Below, in pieces: positions 8,355-16,909 of a stretch of DNA of 64,000 nucleotides; within the stretch, counting starts at the first letter, position 1, and each line of letters begins with the position of its first letter. This DNA comes from Pantoea alhagi (lineage in GTDB: Bacteria; Pseudomonadota; Gammaproteobacteria; Enterobacterales; Enterobacteriaceae). The position numbers and the translations under genes are program-made. The notes under the pieces were generated by a model. It was given only the letters and a program-made list of their open reading frames with translations. It searched no databases and was not told where the DNA came from. Location of the stretch: positions 1,984,001 to 2,048,000 of the forward strand of contig NZ_CP019706.1 of assembly GCF_002101395.1 (NCBI RefSeq), given 5' to 3'.

Positions 8355-9902
8355 ATGACTATCAAACGTTCTTCGCTTGTTATTCTGATCGCCTTACTGG
8401 CCATTTTTCTGTTCAGTTCCGTGACTAATGCTTTCCTGTTTGTACGCAGCAATAACTCGCTCGACAGTGTAAATAAGGAAATTCGCGTGGTGTTGTCCAT
8501 CATCGATCCCATCAATCACAGCCGTAACCTCCGTGTGCATCTGATGGAGTATATGAAGCAGCTGGAGAAAGGCGATATTGAGAGTGCCAACGCCAGAATG
8601 GCGGGTGTGGAAACGCTGGTGCAAAAAATGGATGATGCCTTTGCCGCCTATGTAAAAGCGCCGCGCCTGAAAGATGAAGATGTGCTGCTGGCCGAGTATC
8701 AGCGTGCCTGGCTGGCCTATAAGCAACAGGGGATCGAACCGCTGATCGCCGCCGCACATAGCGGCGACCAGGCCGGATTCACCAGCCAGCTCACCCAGGT
8801 AGCTAAACTGGACCGCCAGTATGAAATTGCGCTGGATCAGGTGCTGGCGTTGCACGAAGCCTACGCGAAACAGCTCAACGCTACCGCTCAGCAGAACTTT
8901 AACTTCTCAGTGATCATGCTGGTGCTGTTTGCCGTGGTGTTTGTTTTCATTATTGGCCTGATCTATTTCCTGTTGAAAAAATACCTGCTTGATTCACTGC
9001 TGGCAGCGAAAGAGCAGTGCAGCAAAATTGCCGAGGGGCAGCTGCAGCATACTGTGCCGGTTAGCGCGACTTCACGCACTGAAATTTCTGAAGTGATGCG
9101 CTCTATTGAGCAGATGCGTCTGGCACTGATTCAGATCATTAGCCAGGTACGCGACTCTTGTCACTCAGTGGCCAACGCGTCGCAGGAAATTGCCGCCGGT
9201 AATATCGATCTCTCTTCGCGTACTGAGCAACAGGCGTCAGCGCTGACGCAAACCGCAGCCAGCATGGAAGAGCTGAGTGCAACGGTAAAACAGAATACCG
9301 ATAACGTTTATCAGGCAACGCGCCTGACGCAGGAAGCGGTAAAGGCGGCTCAAAGCGGTGACGAAGTCTCGAAAGCCGTGATCACCACCATGAGCGGCAT
9401 CACGCAGAGCTCACGGAAAATTGAAGAAATCACCACCGTGATTAACAGCATCGCCTTCCAGACTAACATTCTGGCATTGAACGCTGCGGTAGAAGCAGCA
9501 CGAGCCGGGGAGCAGGGACGGGGCTTCGCGGTAGTGGCCGGTGAAGTGCGTAATCTGGCAAGCCGTAGCGCCGCCGCCGCGCGCGAAATCGAAGAGTTGA
9601 TTAAAGATTCCGTTACCAGTATCAGCCAGGGATCGCAGCAGGTTACCAAAACCGGCGAGGCGATCGCGAATATCATCGATTCCGTTACGCGCGTTAATGC
9701 ACTGATGCAGGAGGTTTCTACCGCGTCCGATGAGCAGAGCCGTGGCATTATGCAGATTGAACAGGCGGTAACGGAGATGGATGGCGTGACGCAGCAAAAC
9801 GCCGCGTTAGTGCAGGAATCTGCTTCTGCGGCTTCTTCACTGGAAGAACAGGTTAACTACCTGAAAAATACCGTTTCGGCGTTCCAGCTACCCGCGCATT
9901 AA
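8355..9902 (+). CDS. Methyl-accepting chemotaxis protein
   Basis: Transmembrane chemoreceptor of 515 residues. Membrane segment 1 is at about 6-29. A periplasmic four-helix-bundle-type sensor spans about 32-180, membrane segment 2 about 184-206, then HAMP and the coiled-coil signalling domain. The highly conserved hairpin tip (EAARAGEQGRGFAVVAGEV) contacts CheA/CheW. The C-terminus ends SAFQLPAH and lacks the NWETF pentapeptide that tethers CheR/CheB in Tar and Tsr, so it resembles a low-abundance receptor. The ligand cannot be told. A sigma-28 promoter lies just upstream and a terminator follows at 9912. Confidence 0.93.
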   Translation: MTIKRSSLVILIALLAIFLFSSVTNAFLFVRSNNSLDSVNKEIRVVLSIIDPINHSRNLRVHLMEYMKQLEKGDIESANARMAGVETLVQKMDDAFAAYVKAPRLKDEDVLLAEYQRAWLAYKQQGIEPLIAAAHSGDQAGFTSQLTQVAKLDRQYEIALDQVLALHEAYAKQLNATAQQNFNFSVIMLVLFAVVFVFIIGLIYFLLKKYLLDSLLAAKEQCSKIAEGQLQHTVPVSATSRTEISEVMRSIEQMRLALIQIISQVRDSCHSVANASQEIAAGNIDLSSRTEQQASALTQTAASMEELSATVKQNTDNVYQATRLTQEAVKAAQSGDEVSKAVITTMSGITQSSRKIEEITTVINSIAFQTNILALNAAVEAARAGEQGRGFAVVAGEVRNLASRSAAAAREIEELIKDSVTSISQGSQQVTKTGEAIANIIDSVTRVNALMQEVSTASDEQSRGIMQIEQAVTEMDGVTQQNAALVQESASAASSLEEQVNYLKNTVSAFQLPAH

Positions 9903-9911
9903 TCAGGCCAA

Positions 9912-9940
9912 CAAGGGCGATAACGTAGCGTCGCCCTTTT
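9912..9940 (+). terminator. Rho-independent terminator of the chemoreceptor gene
   Basis: An 8-bp stem aagggcga (9913-9920) pairs with tcgccctt (9931-9938) and runs into a short T stretch. It lies 10 bases after the chemoreceptor stop. Confidence 0.7.
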
Positions 9941-10046
9941 CCAGCCTGTTTCACAGAAATTGCTGGCAGATCATAGCCATCTTTTGCGTTATTCACACGT
10001 AGCTGCCATGCTCTGCTTTCTCTCTTCTTCCTCTCAGGAGTTTAGT

Positions 10047-10874
10047 GTGCAAGGTGTGCCGCAACAGTTTCCCAGTGAAAAGGATCGCGCCCAGTTTCTT
10101 CAGCTTAGCGAACTGCCCGGCGTCGAACTTTATCAGGCGCATATATCACGCTATGCCTTTGAGCCTCATACCCATGAAGCATTTGGGATCGGCGCGATTG
10201 ATTTCGGCGCGGAGCGCTTTCGTTATCGCGGCGCCAGCCATATTGCGGCGGCACAATCGCTGGTAATGATGAATCCGGACGAACTCCATACCGGCGAATC
10301 GCTGGGAGAAGAGGGCTGGCGTTACCGTATGATCTATATCGATCCTGAAACGCTGGAGACGCTGACGGGCGAGCGCGGCTGGTGGTTTACCGAGGTAGTA
10401 AAAGAGGATCCTGTGATTGCTTGCCAGCTTTCGCAGGCGATAGCCGCGCTGTGGCAGGCACCTGATGCACTGACCGCCCACGGTCAGATGCTACAGATTG
10501 TGGATCTGTTCCGGCCTTACGCCCGTATCGCGGATAAAGCACCGCAGGAGAAGATGCACCGTTTTGATAAGGTGCGCGACTATTTGCGTGCCAGCTATGC
10601 CCAGTCGGTCAATCTGGCGGAACTGGCGGAACTGGTTTCGCTCAGTCCTTTTCATTTTTTGCGTCAGTTTAAACATCACTTTCATGTCACGCCGCACCAG
10701 ATGCTGATGGCTTTTCGTCTGTTTGAGGCCAAGCGCCTGTTGGCGCAGGGTTACAGCGCCGCCGATGTTGCTCTTAGCGTGGGGTTAACCGATCAGGCGC
10801 ATCTGACACGCGCGTTTGCTCATCGTTATGGCATAACCCCCGTTCGCTATCAGAAGCAGATAGCTGGCTGCTAA
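10047..10874 (+). CDS. AraC-family transcriptional regulator with cupin sensor domain
   Basis: DNA-binding regulator of about 275 residues. The N-terminal part has an AraC-type cupin fold (SRYAFEPHTHEAFGIG, then MMNPDELHTGE). The C-terminal 100 residues contain two helix-turn-helix motifs (NLAELAELVSLSPFHFLRQFK and SAADVALSVGLTDQAHLTRAF). The frame runs upstream to a TTG at 9960, but the GTG at 10047 sits 6 bases after AGGAG and is preferred. It lies 113 bases upstream of a DMT exporter on the same strand. The pairing suggests it controls that exporter; the inducer is unknown. Confidence 0.88.
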   Translation: MQGVPQQFPSEKDRAQFLQLSELPGVELYQAHISRYAFEPHTHEAFGIGAIDFGAERFRYRGASHIAAAQSLVMMNPDELHTGESLGEEGWRYRMIYIDPETLETLTGERGWWFTEVVKEDPVIACQLSQAIAALWQAPDALTAHGQMLQIVDLFRPYARIADKAPQEKMHRFDKVRDYLRASYAQSVNLAELAELVSLSPFHFLRQFKHHFHVTPHQMLMAFRLFEAKRLLAQGYSAADVALSVGLTDQAHLTRAFAHRYGITPVRYQKQIAGC

Positions 10875-10987
10875 AGGTAGCCGGCCAGCGCCGGTGATAC
10901 TCTCCAGCGCCGATCGCAATCTCCTACAATATTTTCCGCACAACCTGCGCCACAATGGTCGCCCATATACTTGTTAATGAGACAGCT

Positions 10988-11953
10988 ATGCTTGCAGGAG
11001 TACTTTTTGCGCTGGCCGCTGGCCTGCTGTGGGGCCTGATTTTTGTTAGCCCGCTACTGGTGCCGGAATATCCCGCCACAATGCTTTCCGCTGGCCGCTA
11101 TCTGGCTTTCGGAATGATCGCCCTGGCGTTAGCCTGGCACGATCGGCACCGTTTGAAACGGTTATCACGAGGCGACTGGGCAGAAGCTTTCCGTCTGACG
11201 CTGATAGGCAATCTTCTTTATTACAGCTGTCTCGCCGCCGCTATTCAGCGTACCGGCGCACCCGTATCAACCATGCTGATCGGAACGCTGCCGGTGGTGA
11301 TAACCATCACTTCAAACTTGTTATATGGTCGTGAGGAGGGGCGCTTAGCCTGGGGCAAGTTGATGCCTGCACTGCTGCTGATCATTGTCGGTTTAGCCTG
11401 CGTAAATGTGGCTGAGTTACGCGGCGCGCCGCAACACATTGAATGGGATCGTTATCTGAGCGGTATTGCCCTGGCGATTATGGCGGTGATCTGTTGGACC
11501 TGGTATCCGCTGCGCAACGCCCGCTGGCTACGCGCTAACCCCGATAAAAAACCGGGGACCTGGGCTACGGCACAGGGCGTGGCAACGCTGCCGCTGGCAC
11601 TGCTGGCCTGGCTGCTGGTAGCCCTGATGATGAACTGGACCATACCGGGCTTTGTATTGCCTTTCGGCCCCCGGCCTGAGGTCTTTATTCCCCTGATGCT
11701 GGCGATTGGGCTGTTTTGTTCATGGATAGGGGCACTGTGCTGGAATGAAGCCTGTCAGCGTTTGCCGACGGTGCTGGTTGGGCCGCTGATCGTTTTCGAA
11801 ACGCTGGCGGGGCTGGCCTATACTTTCATGCTGCGCCAGAGCTGGCCGCCGCTGCTCACGCTGACGGGAATTGCCTGTTTAATTATTGGCGTATTGATTG
11901 CTATTCGCATTAAACCCGAGCCAATAGTCGCCCCATTGGATATTTCTCCATAA
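10988..11953 (+). CDS. DMT-superfamily (EamA) permease
   Basis: Inner-membrane transporter with about ten predicted membrane segments in two EamA repeats, of the drug/metabolite transporter superfamily. Members export amino acids, metabolites or drugs; the substrate cannot be read from sequence. The ATG at 10988 places the first membrane helix at the N-terminus (321 residues) and has GAGA upstream. An in-frame ATG at 10955 would add 11 residues. It follows an AraC-type regulator that may control it, and is closed by a terminator at 11966-12000. Confidence 0.85.
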   Translation: MLAGVLFALAAGLLWGLIFVSPLLVPEYPATMLSAGRYLAFGMIALALAWHDRHRLKRLSRGDWAEAFRLTLIGNLLYYSCLAAAIQRTGAPVSTMLIGTLPVVITITSNLLYGREEGRLAWGKLMPALLLIIVGLACVNVAELRGAPQHIEWDRYLSGIALAIMAVICWTWYPLRNARWLRANPDKKPGTWATAQGVATLPLALLAWLLVALMMNWTIPGFVLPFGPRPEVFIPLMLAIGLFCSWIGALCWNEACQRLPTVLVGPLIVFETLAGLAYTFMLRQSWPPLLTLTGIACLIIGVLIAIRIKPEPIVAPLDISP

Positions 11954-11965
11954 TTTCCTTAGAAA

Positions 11966-12000
11966 AAGCGTCCGGTTTAAATAGCTGACCGGACGTTTTT
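11966..12000 (+). terminator. Rho-independent terminator of the DMT permease gene
   Basis: A G+C-rich stem cgtccgg (11969-11975) pairs with ccggacg (11989-11995) and is followed by five T residues. It starts about 12 bases after the permease stop codon. Confidence 0.85.
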
Positions 12001-12871
12001 AAGAAAACCCTCAGCGGCTTTTCACCGTTTTTGTTTTGATTTGCGTTAAGTGGCAACGTTTACGTAAAAAAAGCCCGTCCGGGAAATAAAAATTTTGCTG
12101 AAAGAGAGCTAATATTGCAGTAGATAAAAATTGGCCCTGATATTAAGATAATACTTAACCTGATAACGGCGATAACCTGGGTCATTTCTCAACTAACTAT
12201 CTGATTGTCTTGCCATAAGTGTCCCCCCTGGCGCTATCGGATTTTTCGCTAAAACGTTTCAACCCAGACGCATAAATGTCAAAGTTTACTACTGTATCGC
12301 TAATGTGTTGTACATCACATTATGGTAAAAATCGCGATCCAAAAATTGCTTGAGTTACCCTCAGTAAGCGAAGCGGTAAGTAAAGATCCTCTTACAAAAT
12401 TCATTAGAAATCTGAAAGTGAAACCGGCAAAGACCATCTTTTGAGCGCATTATAACGTGCTAAGCATTAACCCTGCTTAATGACTGCGCGGCGATACTGC
12501 TATGAGTAGGGTACGGCAAGGAGGTAAATCAGCCCCCGATTTGCCATAAAAGGCATGGACAAACCGATACAGATTTATCTGGAAAATATAAGGCAGATTG
12601 AAGGGATTTGGACCGCTACAGAGAAGATTATTAAGAGGGATGAAGTGCTTCCCGGCCACCTTTCCTGCATAAGTAAAGAAAGGTAAGCCGGGAAATACCT
12701 GAAATAAAGGGTTTTAATGTGAGTGTGATAAAAGAAAGCCTAAAAAACAATCGTGCCCAAACTGAAACAGTTCAGGAAAAAATGGTACGAATGGCTTATT
12801 CTTAAAATTTTAATTAATTTCACACATCTTTGCTTATCAGATTTATCCTGAGCGTATGCATTATTATTTAA
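12001..12871. other. A+T-rich gene-poor stretch at the left edge of an accessory island
   Basis: About 870 bases without a convincing gene, visibly richer in A+T than both flanks. It contains a compound hairpin (12649-12694) overlapping the end of a 43-codon plus-strand frame (12555-12686, product starting MDKPIQIYLENIRQ) that has no proper ribosome-binding site. A 60-codon minus frame at 12477-12659 looks like chance. The composition and the adjoining broken transposase suggest horizontally acquired, decaying DNA. Confidence 0.5.
12649..12694. other. Compound hairpin (structured non-coding element)
   Basis: An outer 8-bp stem ttcccggc (12649-12656) / gccgggaa (12687-12694) encloses an inner 6-bp stem cctttc (12659-12664) / gaaagg (12678-12683) with a 13-base loop. 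There is no T tract, so it is not a standard terminator. Role unknown. Confidence 0.45.
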
Positions 12872-13270
12872 TCAGTGATTATCACACTGCCCGGATGGAT
12901 AGTGATAAACGCTGCGGCTAATATCAAGCAGACGGCAGCTACGGCGCGTACCTATCTCGAAAGTATCCTGTAAATAATTAACTGCTTGCCGCTTATCATT
13001 GGTCGTAAAGAAGTTTTTGACCACGCTTTGCAGCATCGCTTTATCAGAACTCAGGATTTGCAGTTCGCGGTTTAGTGCCTGTAGTCTCTCCTCTAACTCT
13101 TTGATTTTTCTACCTTCCTCAGAAGATAACCCAGCGTACTTCTTCTTCCAGCTATAAAAGGTCGCTTCAGAAATCCCCAAATCTTCACAGATATCTTTGA
13201 CCTTAACGCCACACTCAGAAGCTTTAATCGCATTGGTGATTTGCTCTTCGGTGTATCGTGACTTTCTCAT
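12872..13270 (-). CDS. IS3-family transposase remnant (OrfA with the first part of OrfB)
   Basis: Product of 132 residues. Residues 1-45 (MRKSRYTEEQI to SWKKKY) are the HTH_Tnp_1 helix-turn-helix of IS3/IS407-type OrfA, followed by a leucine-zipper-like stretch. The rest (RRSCRLLDISRSVYHY) resembles the start of OrfB, read in the same frame. The frame then stops; no DDE catalytic domain follows in any frame downstream, so the element cannot transpose. The ATG at 13270 has AAAGG upstream. It lies in A+T-rich DNA beside the flippase/TupA genes. It may be an IS fossil or a retained DNA-binding protein. Confidence 0.75.
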   Translation of the reverse strand: MRKSRYTEEQITNAIKASECGVKVKDICEDLGISEATFYSWKKKYAGLSSEEGRKIKELEERLQALNRELQILSSDKAMLQSVVKNFFTTNDKRQAVNYLQDTFEIGTRRSCRLLDISRSVYHYPSGQCDNH

Positions 13271-13803
13271 AAATGCTGTTACCTTTCTAATCAATTAATG
13301 GATGAGAAAAGCTGCAATAATAAATGGATCTAATCCCCTGGAATATTAAAGCAGCGTTTTAAAGTGCGCGATTTGAATGGCAAGCAATAAGTTAAGTTAT
13401 CCTGTAGAAATATCATCATGGGATTTCTCTTATTTTATCTTTGGCTTAAACCCATACCTTTCTCAGCACCCAGTTTTGTTATAAATTCACTTCCCGTCAG
13501 GTGAACGATTTTGACAATGCTGGCACTCCACTGGAAACTTGCGTAACGGTAAATTTGTGCCAGGGTAGCTTTCAAAAAAAATAATTTTTATGAAATCGTT
13601 TACACGAAATTGAAAAGACCATTTTCTACCAGATAGCCTATGAGAAAAATCTCATGAAAAGGCAAGTGACCGTTATTTAGATAACCGGTATTAAGATGTG
13701 GTTTTTAATCTTGTGTCGCCAGAGTTCACTGTGCGTAATTGTACGTTTAAAACACGGACGTCTTTTTCATATGTGAGAAGTGAGAAATACAAAGGATGCG
13801 TCG
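13271..13803. other. A+T-rich intergenic region upstream of the flippase gene
   Basis: 533 bases with no gene seen. It should hold the promoter of the flippase-TupA pair. A small hairpin (atgaga aaaa tctcat, near 13640-13655) is present. A stretch near 13550 (gccagggtagct) only faintly resembles a JUMPstart/ops element. Confidence 0.4.
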
Positions 13804-15060
13804 ATGAAATACAGTGTGATGTCCAACGCCGCCTGGATGATATCTGAAAAATTTGTTTCCATATTTGGCGTAATTTTTGTCACGTCTTATGTAGCAAAAT
13901 CTTTTGGACCCACGGTATTTGGTCAGATGTCTTTTTCAACATCGCTGTTCTCAGTGGTACAAACTATTGCAATTTTTGGCACTGAAACCCTTCTGTTCAA
14001 GCGCATCAGTAAAAGCGCACAGAAAGGGATGCGTCTGATGACCATCGCCAAAAAGCTGCGTTTGGCTTTACTGTTGCTGCTTTCCTTGCCGCTTTTGGTT
14101 TGGATGTACTACCACATGCGCGAGAACTATCTCGCCTTTGCGTTGGCTTCGTTTGTAGCAGCGCTGTTTGTTACGCAGGACACCTTTAGCGTTTTTAACA
14201 ATGCCCAACTGGCGTCGCGCTTTAATACGATTGCCAATACTGTGGGCATGTTGCTGGGCTTTGCTATTAGCTTTAGCGTTGCCTGGCTGAAGTTAAGCCC
14301 GCTGTGGTTGACGTTGTCGATTGTCGCCGTCACGCTGGTACCATACATGATTAAACGGTATAGCTTTTATCAGCGTTACAGCGATGAAGAACCGCCGCGA
14401 GGTAAAAGCGGCAGTTATCTGCGTTACTTAATATATGCCGGACTGCCTTTAGCGATTTCGAGCATATTTATTTCAATTCAGATAAAAATGGCGCAATTCT
14501 TCCTGGTCAGCGTAGGGACGGCAAGGGATGTTGGGTTATTTAACGCAGCGAATATCATTTCTGCATCATGGATATTTATTCCTGCGGCAATTATTACCTC
14601 AAGCTTTACTGAAATATTCAGAGAGCAGTCAGAAAAAGCTTTAAAGCTGACTGCACGGTTGAATGGCTATGTCATGGTTATTTCACTATTGATGCTGCTT
14701 ATCGTATCCCTTTACGGTGAGAAGATCATTATTACCCTGTATGGGGAAGATTACACACAATCAGGAAGTATCGTTACGTTGTTGTCATTAGCAACTTGCT
14801 TTTCGTCAATGGGGACGGTCGCATATCGTTATATGGTCAAAGAAGGAGGTTTTAATTATCTGTTGAAGAAAATTCTCTGTCTGATGTTAATCAGCATACC
14901 GCTGGCATGGTTATTAATAACCTGCTTTGGTTTGGTTGGCGCAGCCTGGAGCGTTTTAATCACAGAAATTCTGTCCCTGACCGTAATGAATTACTTCTTT
15001 AAGCATGGCGTCATTCGCAAGATCCACGTTTCCTCACTCAACTACAAAACTTACAAATGA
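13804..15060 (+). CDS. Wzx-like polysaccharide flippase (oligosaccharide flippase family)
   Basis: Integral membrane protein of 418 residues with about 12 predicted helices, of the MATE-like flippase/polysaccharide transporter family. The N-terminus (AAWMISEKFVSIFGVIFVTSYVAKSFGPTVFGQMSF) is typical of Wzx proteins that flip undecaprenol-linked glycans across the inner membrane. The frame opens at a GTG (13780), but the ATG at 13804 has AAAGGA 7 bases upstream and is preferred. The next gene starts 7 bases after its stop, so they form an operon. There are no glycosyltransferase or polymerase genes nearby, so the glycan is unknown. Base composition is lower in G+C than the backbone. Confidence 0.85.
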   Translation: MKYSVMSNAAWMISEKFVSIFGVIFVTSYVAKSFGPTVFGQMSFSTSLFSVVQTIAIFGTETLLFKRISKSAQKGMRLMTIAKKLRLALLLLLSLPLLVWMYYHMRENYLAFALASFVAALFVTQDTFSVFNNAQLASRFNTIANTVGMLLGFAISFSVAWLKLSPLWLTLSIVAVTLVPYMIKRYSFYQRYSDEEPPRGKSGSYLRYLIYAGLPLAISSIFISIQIKMAQFFLVSVGTARDVGLFNAANIISASWIFIPAAIITSSFTEIFREQSEKALKLTARLNGYVMVISLLMLLIVSLYGEKIIITLYGEDYTQSGSIVTLLSLATCFSSMGTVAYRYMVKEGGFNYLLKKILCLMLISIPLAWLLITCFGLVGAAWSVLITEILSLTVMNYFFKHGVIRKIHVSSLNYKTYK

Positions 15061-15067
15061 GGTTAAA

Positions 15068-16024
15068 ATGTCTAAGTTTAAAGATGAATTAAGAAGAAGC
15101 GTTCTTTATTTTGTTAAGAAAATGCCGTGGGCATATCAGGACCGCATTCACTATTTTCGTAAATTTAAAAGACTACCCAACATCCGTGAACCCAAGCTGT
15201 TTAATGAGAAGGTTCTGTATCGTAAGTTTGTCAACGGCGACTATGCCCGTTACGGCAAGCTTTCCGATAAGTTCACGGTACGCGATTATATTGCTGAAGC
15301 GATTGGCGAAGAGTATCTGATCCCACTGGTGCATGAGACCAGCGATCCGACGACGCTGCTGAGTTTGCCTGGCCTGAAGAACACGGTGGTTAAGCCTAAC
15401 CACGGCTCTAACATGGTAGAAATTTTGTTAGAAGAGCCTGACAGCCTGCAAAAGCAGCTGATCATTAATCGTTGCCAGGAATGGCTGCGTAAAGACTTTT
15501 CTGAAGAAGCGCGTGAAATTCATTACCGTTATATTAAACCGCGCATTCTGGTTGAGCAGTATATCGGCGATGGGAAAAGTGCGCCGATCGATTATAAGTT
15601 CCACATGTTCAATAAAAAGGACGGTAATTTTGAATATGTGCTGCAGGTGATCTACAACCGCGGCAATCCGGCGTTGTCGATGAACTTTTACGTTAACAAC
15701 CTAAAAGAAGCCTGGTACAAAATTCGCGATACCGGACTTGACCTTAATGGAGTGATGCCGAAGCTGGAGCACGCATTAGCGTTAAGTAAAACCCTGGCGA
15801 AAGATTTCGATTATGTTCGTGTGGACTGGTATATCCATGAAGAGCAGGTGTGGTTTGGTGAATTAACCTTTACGCCAGGTGCAGGATTGGTTACCGGCCT
15901 CGACCGTGGACTGAATCGGATGATGGGTGAAATGTGGTTGCAGGATCATATCACGCAGCCAACGCCTGGCGCTTCGCCGGATGTGACCGACGTAACGCTG
16001 CCGGCGATACTAAAAAAAGTATAG
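15068..16024 (+). CDS. TupA-like ATP-grasp protein, probable glycan modification
   Basis: About 318 residues resembling the ATP-grasp TupA-like family (teichuronic acid/exopolysaccharide loci). Visible marks are NEKVLYRKFVNGDYARYGKLSDKF in the N-terminal part, VVKPNHGS, ILVEQYIGDG, PIDYKFHMFN and the metal/ATP-binding VRVDWYIHEEQVWFGELTFTPGAG near the C-terminus. The frame opens upstream inside the flippase gene, but the ATG at 15068 with GAGG upstream starts MSKFKDELRR and is preferred. No signal peptide, so it is cytosolic. Co-transcribed with the flippase, it probably adds a group to the glycan exported by it. The reaction is not established for this protein. Confidence 0.8.
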   Translation: MSKFKDELRRSVLYFVKKMPWAYQDRIHYFRKFKRLPNIREPKLFNEKVLYRKFVNGDYARYGKLSDKFTVRDYIAEAIGEEYLIPLVHETSDPTTLLSLPGLKNTVVKPNHGSNMVEILLEEPDSLQKQLIINRCQEWLRKDFSEEAREIHYRYIKPRILVEQYIGDGKSAPIDYKFHMFNKKDGNFEYVLQVIYNRGNPALSMNFYVNNLKEAWYKIRDTGLDLNGVMPKLEHALALSKTLAKDFDYVRVDWYIHEEQVWFGELTFTPGAGLVTGLDRGLNRMMGEMWLQDHITQPTPGASPDVTDVTLPAILKKV

Positions 16025-16047
16025 CGGTATTCGGCTGGGTGAATAAT

Positions 16048-16077
16048 AAAAAAGCGAGCCAGCCAGCTCGCTTTTTT
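16048..16077. terminator. Bidirectional terminator between tupA-like gene and yjcB
   Basis: A 12-bp stem with A tract on the left (aaaaaagcgagc) and T tract on the right (gctcgctttttt) separated by a 6-base loop. The symmetry lets it end transcripts from both convergent genes. Confidence 0.9.
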
Positions 16078-16090
16078 ATCAGGCAATTAA

Positions 16091-16381
16091 TCAGGGCATC
16101 GGCCATGCAGGTGGCGTCTGGCTCATGATATTAATAAATGCCTCTTTGGTGATGTTCAGGAAATTATTGAAATTTTCCATACTGAACGTCATCCCCAGTA
16201 GACCGGCAACAAACCAGCAGGTCAGGCCCACGCCAATGCCGCTAAAAACAAAGGCCATTACCGGATGGCTTGTCTGACGACATTTTGTTTTAAAAGTGCT
16301 GGCGAAAAACATCAGTACGGCGCTCAGCAATTCCCAACGCATTACAACAAGGCTGGCGGTAAGCGTAGCCATAATATGCAA
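16091..16381 (-). CDS. yjcB: YjcB-family membrane protein
   Basis: Small inner-membrane protein of about 96 residues resembling E. coli YjcB (LTASLVVMRWELLSAVLMFFAST and C-terminal MSQTPPAWPMP). Two or three hydrophobic segments; function unknown in any organism as far as I know. The first ATG (16381) is 4-5 bases after AGGGG; a second ATG at 16372 would give MATLTAS as in E. coli and is also possible. A consensus CRP site lies about 95 bases upstream. Its place next to the sox region matches E. coli gene order. Confidence 0.85.
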   Translation of the reverse strand: MHIMATLTASLVVMRWELLSAVLMFFASTFKTKCRQTSHPVMAFVFSGIGVGLTCWFVAGLLGMTFSMENFNNFLNITKEAFINIMSQTPPAWPMP

Positions 16382-16909
16382 CCCCTGTGTCTTATCAACC
16401 CTGACGTCTGGAAGGAAAAGACGGCGATAAAGATGTCAGGAAGTCTTTATCGGTCATGAATGTAAAGCAATAAAGTGTGACTTGAGTCACATTATATCAT
16501 TAGTTTTTAAAATTTGAACAAAATTTACACCGGCAAAAACGGCTGTTAGCCGTTTAAAAATTAATCGCAGACCAGCATAAGCGGCACCCAGGATGAGTCC
16601 TAATCAGACACATTATTAACGGGCATAAAGAATATAAATAATTGTTTTATCGGCGAATTAAAGACAGCACACCTGCTTTGAGATGAATCTGACCGTCCGC
16701 CTTATTGTACCGGGCATGGCATTCAGTCAGTCTTTTTCGAAAATGCGGATGCTTCCGCTTCGCCCTTTTTATGCACGTCGCTAGTGCTGCGTCTGCCCTT
16801 ATTATTCAGGACCTATTTATGACCAGGTTGCTTTCTGCTGCTGACATCGGTCTCAGGCATCGCCCGCAGCCCAGCTCATCGTTTCCCTGCCTCTGTTACG
16901 GAGGACGAT
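16382..16909. other. Intergenic region between yjcB and the diguanylate cyclase gene
   Basis: 528 bases with divergent flanking genes and no credible gene of its own. It contains the CRP site at 16476-16491 on the yjcB side. Nothing recognisable was seen near the cyclase start apart from its GGAGG ribosome-binding site at 16900-16904. Confidence 0.5.
16476..16491. promoter_or_regulatory. Consensus CRP-cAMP binding site
   Basis: tgtgacttgagtcaca matches TGTGA-N6-TCACA perfectly, with A/T-rich flanks as in strong sites. It lies 95 bases before yjcB, where a class I or II activation geometry is possible (a gataaa -10-like element at 16451-16446 on minus). It could also act on the distant cyclase gene. 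Target inferred. Confidence 0.75.

Noticed and set aside
12477..12659. 60-codon minus-strand frame in the A+T-rich region
   Set aside because: No ribosome-binding site, no family resemblance, and it overlaps the more gene-like short plus frame and the hairpin.
13541..13562. Possible JUMPstart/ops element (gccagggtagct) upstream of the flippase gene
   Set aside because: Only the central ggtagc resembles the RfaH ops consensus and two key bases differ; the rest of the 39-base JUMPstart is missing.
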